Assembly (NCBI GenBank): GCA_026003175.1
Contig: BPGT01000001.1
Coordinates: 1,464,839 to 1,528,838, forward strand
Direction: 5' to 3'
Length of the DNA stretch: 64,000 nt
From: Armatimonadota bacterium
GTDB taxonomy: Bacteria > Armatimonadota > HRBIN16
Shown here in pieces: positions 60,528-64,000 of this stretch. Within the stretch, counting starts at the first letter, position 1. Each line of letters starts with the position of its first letter. The position numbers and the translations under genes were made by a program. A model generated the notes under the pieces. It made no database searches and was not told the origin of the DNA. It saw nothing but the letters and a program-made list of their open reading frames with translations.

Positions 60528-61619
60528 CTATTCGTTAACCTGCGATACGATACGGTAGATGTGTAATAGCTGCTGCCAGTAATGATGAATGTCCAGATGC
60601 TCCACACTGGCACGGGCATTGGCGCCCATTTGCAGGCGCAGGCGCTCGTCCTCGATAAGCCGCTGTATTGCGCTGGATAGCGCAGGGATGTCCGTCGGTG
60701 GCACAAGTAATCCATTCACTCCATCGTGCACGAACTCTGGTATTCCGCCCACCGGCGTCGTGATGACCGGCAACCCCCAGCTCATGGCTTCCAGAATGCT
60801 CATCGGTAACCCCTCGCGCAAGGAGGGTAGCACAAGCACGTCTCCCTCTGCCAGAAGTGTCTCTCGTCTATCTGGCTCCACCCAACCCAAGACTGCCACC
60901 TGAGGCAAGTTCAGCTCGTTCGCTTGCTGTCTGGCTACCTCAACCGCACCATGACCAGCCAGTATAAAGCGAGCACGCTGGCGCACCGTTGCGGGCAACA
61001 ACGAAACTGCCTCTATGAGGCGGTGTGCCCCTTTGTTTTCATCGATCTTTCCTAGAAAAATGAAGGTGACCACCTCTCTACCCGAGCGGTCTGGCAACAC
61101 TGCGGGCAATTTTACCGGGTTAGGAAGTACCTCAATCTGTGCCTCCGCAACGCCAAGTGCCTCCCGATAGTATCGCTTCCACTGTTCCGATAGCACAATC
61201 AGACGCGACGCACTCCGTGCAGTGTGCGCTATCCACTGCTTGCGCCACTCGCTTTGCGAGTGGTAGAAATCGGGGAAGGCGCCGCTGTGGGCGTGTAGCA
61301 ACGTCGGAAGACGAAACAGGCGTGCTATACGCGCCAGAAAGAACTTGCGCCACACACTGCCCCCTTTGGCGAAGTGCAGGTGAACGAGATCTGCCCTTCG
61401 CACGACGCCCAGGAACAACAGGCGCAGCAGAGCGATTGCAAAAAAGGCGAACCGCCTGAGAGCAAACCCCTCACTCCATGTGGGAACGTGTTGTATCTGG
61501 ACGTCATCGGGAGCGGAGTGCAGCAACAGGTACAGGAACGACGACATCCCCCCGCGAAGTTCCGAGGTGGGAGCAAACATCGCTACCCGTATTCTCTCCG
61601 TGCGTGCGCGTGTGGTCAC
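60528..61619 (-). CDS. Glycosyltransferase family 4
   Basis: A 363-residue GT-B fold glycosyltransferase. The N-terminus has MFAPTSELRGGMSSFLYLLL and a HLHFAKGGSVWRK acceptor-side loop; the C-terminal nucleotide-sugar domain has VTFIFLGKIDENKGAHRLIEA, GHGAVEVARQQAN and LVLPSLREGLPMSILEAMSW-GLPVITTPVGGIPE, the E-x7-E motif of GT4. It would transfer a sugar to a growing polysaccharide on the cytoplasmic face. The GTG at 61619 lies six bases after GATAAT (TTGCGC 17 bases further up) and lacks a Shine-Dalgarno, so it may be leaderless. Confidence 0.9.
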   Translation of the reverse strand: MTTRARTERIRVAMFAPTSELRGGMSSFLYLLLHSAPDDVQIQHVPTWSEGFALRRFAFFAIALLRLLFLGVVRRADLVHLHFAKGGSVWRKFFLARIARLFRLPTLLHAHSGAFPDFYHSQSEWRKQWIAHTARSASRLIVLSEQWKRYYREALGVAEAQIEVLPNPVKLPAVLPDRSGREVVTFIFLGKIDENKGAHRLIEAVSLLPATVRQRARFILAGHGAVEVARQQANELNLPQVAVLGWVEPDRRETLLAEGDVLVLPSLREGLPMSILEAMSWGLPVITTPVGGIPEFVHDGVNGLLVPPTDIPALSSAIQRLIEDERLRLQMGANARASVEHLDIHHYWQQLLHIYRIVSQVNE

Positions 61620-61624
61620 GGGGG

Positions 61625-61653
61625 TATTATCGCATATCCGGTCCGATAGCGCA
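61625..61653 (-). promoter_or_regulatory. Promoter of the GT4 gene, leaderless arrangement
   Basis: On the minus strand TTGCGC, a 17-base spacer and GATAAT, the last base of which is six bases before the GTG start codon. Confidence 0.55.
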
Positions 61654-61703
61654 AGCCTGTTCCACCCCTCCGAACATTCTCCTATCTTGGTAGCAAGACA
61701 GGT

Positions 61704-62189
61704 TCAGGAGCCCGCACAGACATCCCCTGGTCTCAGAATCTGCAAAGCCCGATGCACCAGACGGGGCAGCGCCTCCTGTACCGGCGATGAGAAGCCGATG
61801 TGGAACTCGTAGGGGTTCAGCACCTCCATAGCGAGGATGCGGATGTCTTTGGGGAACGCCAGATTCAAACGGCGAGCCATCTCCAGCACTTCAGGCAAGC
61901 CGGCGTAGTGAGGCGAGGGCGCTATCACCCGACGGAATTGCTCTGGTGAGAACTCCAGTATCGTACCCGGCGGATAGCGCCCTGTCACAACCGAGTCTAT
62001 CAACAGCGCCCGCTCGTACCCCTCCAGCAGTTCCAGCAGAGCGAGCCCCGCTTCCCCACTCTCCACCACGTCTACCGAACCGTCTACCTGCTCGGCAATC
62101 TGGCGTGCTGCCTCCAGCCCTACACTGTCGTCACCGAGCAGGTCGTTGCCGAGTGCCAGCACCAGCGTGCGCGCTTTGCGTGTCATCAT
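61704..62189 (-). CDS. [NiFe] hydrogenase maturation protease
   Basis: A 161-residue endopeptidase (HycI/HoxW/HyaD family, M52) that trims the C-terminus of the large subunit after nickel insertion. LALGNDLLGDDSVGLEAARQ holds the first Ni-sensing Asp; ALLIDSVVTGRYPPGTILEF the second acidic site; SPHYAGLPEVLEMA the conserved His. The start overlaps the large-subunit stop by four bases (ATGA), so substrate and protease are made from one transcript. Confidence 0.92.
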   Translation of the reverse strand: MMTRKARTLVLALGNDLLGDDSVGLEAARQIAEQVDGSVDVVESGEAGLALLELLEGYERALLIDSVVTGRYPPGTILEFSPEQFRRVIAPSPHYAGLPEVLEMARRLNLAFPKDIRILAMEVLNPYEFHIGFSSPVQEALPRLVHRALQILRPGDVCAGS

Positions 62190-63712
62190 CGCCTCTGCTG
62201 GTGGATAACCTCCCCGCGAGGGTTGTAGACGGTCAACACCAGCGGCATCTGCCCGGGCAGGGAGTGCGTCGCGCAGGCGTGGCAGGGGTCATACGCCCGG
62301 AACGCCATCTCCACTTTGTTCAACAACCCTTCGGACACCTCGCCGGCGCGTATCAGCCCCTTCGCCGCCTTCTCCACGCTCATCGCCATGCGCGCGGAGT
62401 TGTTCTGCGTAGCGACGATGAGGTTCACCCGACGCAGGATGCCTTTCTCATCGGTCTCGTAGTGGTGGAACAGCGTGCCGCGAGGCGCTTCCACTACCCC
62501 TACGCCTACCGTTGGGGTAGCGGTGGGTATCACGCGCAGGTTCTGGCTGGTGATTTCAGGGTCATTGATGATCTCGTTGATGCGCTCGGCGGCGTACACC
62601 ATTTCGATCACACGCGCCCAGTGATTCGCCAGCGTGTGGTGCACGGGCTTGTGCCCGAAGGTGTTGAAGAACTCCTCGTATGCCTTCTGCGCCTCGGGCG
62701 TCGCCATGCCGTCGGAGGCGTTCAAGCGTGCCAACGGCGCCACCGAATAGATACCGCTCTCCACACCGTCGGTAAACCCCTTCCAGCCAACGCCTCTCAG
62801 GTAGCAGAACTTGACGTAGCTCCAGGGCTCTACATGCTCGGCGATGTAATCCAGATACGCCTGCGCGGCGAACTTGGCGTACTCTTTGCCTTCCGGCGAG
62901 ACCACCCGTATCTTGCCGTCATAGAAGTTCACGCGGTTCTGCTCGTCTACCAGTCCCATGTAGTAGGTGCGGTGCGTATAGGTGTCGGACGTAATCAGAT
63001 CCATGTAGGCGGGGTTCTTCAGTACCACATCCTTGAACACCTGCAGCGTGAACAGCGCGAACTCCAACCCGTCTTTGGCAAGCTGCTGGAACTGGGGCAG
63101 GTCTTCGGGGGCAATACCCTTCGCCACGCCGCCGGGTAATCCCAGCACGGGATGCACCACTTTGCCGCCCAGATAGGCGATGAACTCGCGCAGACGCCGA
63201 CGGGTGGAGATAACTCGCTTGCCGATGTCTATGCCCACTGTCTGGATAACGCCCAGCACGTTACGCATCTCGGGCGGCGCATCGGGACCGACGATGAAGT
63301 CGGGACCGCCAAGCACGTACACGTGCAGAGCGTGGTCTTCCAGCATGAAGACGTTGTACACCAGTTCGCGTAGTTTCTTCGCGGGCGAAGGCGGCTCCAC
63401 ATGGTACAGGTCATCCAGCGCTTTGGTGGACGCCATGTGGTGCGCTGTGGGGCATACCCCGCAGATACGGCTGGTAATCTGGGGCATATCCTCTGCCGGT
63501 CGCCCGAGGGAGAATACCTCGAATCCACGCAGCTCGGGTACCTGGAAGTAGGCGCGTTCTACCTCGCCCTGCTCGTTGAGGAAGATATCTATCTTGCCGT
63601 GTCCTTCCAGACGGGTAATGGGGTCTACCGTAATGCGCCGACGCTGAGCGGTGTACGCCTCGTTCGCGCGGGTCTGCGCTTCGTTCCAAACGGTCTGAAT
63701 ACTCTCGTCCAT
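62186..63712 (-). CDS. [NiFe] hydrogenase large subunit
   Basis: A 508-residue catalytic subunit. The L1 motif RICGVCPTAHH (Cys84 and Cys87) and L2 motif DPCHACATH (475-483) supply the four Ni-Fe ligands. The 25 residues after His483 (SLPGQMPLVL...) are the peptide expected to be removed by the adjacent protease. RITVDPITRLEGHGKIDIFL at the N-terminus and the short spacing suit group 3 (bidirectional, cytoplasmic) enzymes, but the group cannot be fixed without tree building. The ATG at 63712 follows GAGGAGGG. Confidence 0.95.
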   Translation of the reverse strand: MDESIQTVWNEAQTRANEAYTAQRRRITVDPITRLEGHGKIDIFLNEQGEVERAYFQVPELRGFEVFSLGRPAEDMPQITSRICGVCPTAHHMASTKALDDLYHVEPPSPAKKLRELVYNVFMLEDHALHVYVLGGPDFIVGPDAPPEMRNVLGVIQTVGIDIGKRVISTRRRLREFIAYLGGKVVHPVLGLPGGVAKGIAPEDLPQFQQLAKDGLEFALFTLQVFKDVVLKNPAYMDLITSDTYTHRTYYMGLVDEQNRVNFYDGKIRVVSPEGKEYAKFAAQAYLDYIAEHVEPWSYVKFCYLRGVGWKGFTDGVESGIYSVAPLARLNASDGMATPEAQKAYEEFFNTFGHKPVHHTLANHWARVIEMVYAAERINEIINDPEITSQNLRVIPTATPTVGVGVVEAPRGTLFHHYETDEKGILRRVNLIVATQNNSARMAMSVEKAAKGLIRAGEVSEGLLNKVEMAFRAYDPCHACATHSLPGQMPLVLTVYNPRGEVIHQQRR

Positions 63713-63725
63713 CCTGCATCCCTCC

Positions 63726-64000
63726 TCAACGAGTCACTTTCGCACGCAGCAGCGATTTCGCCAGCGAGTAGCGATAGAAGGTTCCCACCGGGTCGGGGAT
63801 GCCTCCCAGTATTTTCTCGATCTCCTCCGGTTCGCGGGCGTCGACAGAAGACGCCAGCGCAGAGAGTATTTTCGCACCCTGATCGCGCACGCGCGAGGTA
63901 GGTCCGAAGCAGCCGGTGCAGGGCATGTTGCCCTTGATGCACTGTGCCTCGCACCCCGACCGGGTGGCGGGCCCCATGCAGATGATACCCTGCGCCAGGA
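63726..64000 (-). CDS. [NiFe] hydrogenase small subunit, N-terminus outside window
   Basis: About 91 codons are visible, open to the window end. They hold the Cys-rich C-terminal part of a group 3-type small subunit: CMGPATRSGCEAQCIKGNMP-CTGCFGP, which binds an iron-sulfur cluster, then GGIPDPVGTFYRYSLAKSLL. It is the first of the three hydrogenase genes here in transcription order, 13 bases before the large subunit. The N-terminal cluster-binding part and any diaphorase genes would lie to the right. Confidence 0.88.
   Translation of the reverse strand, partial: LAQGIICMGPATRSGCEAQCIKGNMPCTGCFGPTSRVRDQGAKILSALASSVDAREPEEIEKILGGIPDPVGTFYRYSLAKSLLRAKVTR

Noticed and set aside
1-64000. CRISPR array
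   Set aside because: No regularly spaced direct repeats were seen; the only repeats are RHS/YD repeats, DUF4097 repeats and single palindromes.

Overview
The window looks like a chromosomal segment of a diderm, flagellated bacterium of roughly 60% GC. I infer a member of the Armatimonadota or a close relative. The grounds are two DUF1559-type prepilins (one ending in the FCDGH-type C-terminal motif), a dockerin-tagged RHS protein, TolC and porin-like outer-membrane proteins, and a mixture of sugar-acid and rhamnose genes. This placement is an inference from gene content, not a measured phylogeny.

Layout. 1-2775: right end of an integrated element (primase-polymerase cut by the window edge, excisionase-like HTH, unknown protein, tyrosine integrase) that stops at the 3' part of a tRNA-Gly gene. 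2798-13013: nucleotidyltransferase-like protein, tilS, ftsH, SPOR protein, a very large SpoIVB-type (S55) peptidase/beta-propeller protein and a sugar isomerase-like TIM barrel. 13021-18870: parvulin chaperone, a sugar dehydrogenase/epimerase pair divergent from a KDG-type kinase, and a haem-motif porin-like protein. 19112-22651: YhhQ transporter, argH and argG. 22678-27677: diguanylate cyclase, second nucleotidyltransferase-like protein, cdsA and two PilZ proteins. 27678-33994: envelope and zinc-ribbon proteins of uncertain role, a prepilin whose leader contains a cobalamin riboswitch, and a GH76-like enzyme. 34001-43440: polysaccharide export protein and PHP phosphatase running directly into flgB-flgC-fliE-fliF-fliG-fliH-fliI-fliJ, a lytic transglycosylase and a MotE-like protein.

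43441-51273 is an accessory island. It holds a sigma-54-like promoter, a dockerin-RHS polymorphic-toxin gene that is out of frame at an 8-C tract in its signal peptide, a putative immunity gene made of two similar halves, a displaced second RHS C-terminal toxin cassette with its own candidate immunity gene, a transposase remnant and a MITE with terminal inverted repeats and target duplication. In both toxin/partner pairs a perfect 10-bp hairpin lies between the two genes. This locus is the best candidate for an undescribed system: a possibly phase-variable, dockerin-tagged toxin array.

51274-64000: unknown protein, tolC-like gene, xerC-trmFO, second prepilin, oxidoreductase, a candidate sigma-54-driven small RNA (about 57794-57905), L-rhamnose isomerase, two glycosyltransferases, and a [NiFe] hydrogenase set (maturation protease, large subunit, truncated small subunit).

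The other notable regulatory observation is the B12 riboswitch, with its own strong promoter and intrinsic terminator, in front of a lone prepilin gene. Several genes (DUF2993 protein, trmFO, GT4) appear to be leaderless, with a -10 box six bases before the start codon. Residue positions given below were counted by hand and may be off by a few.
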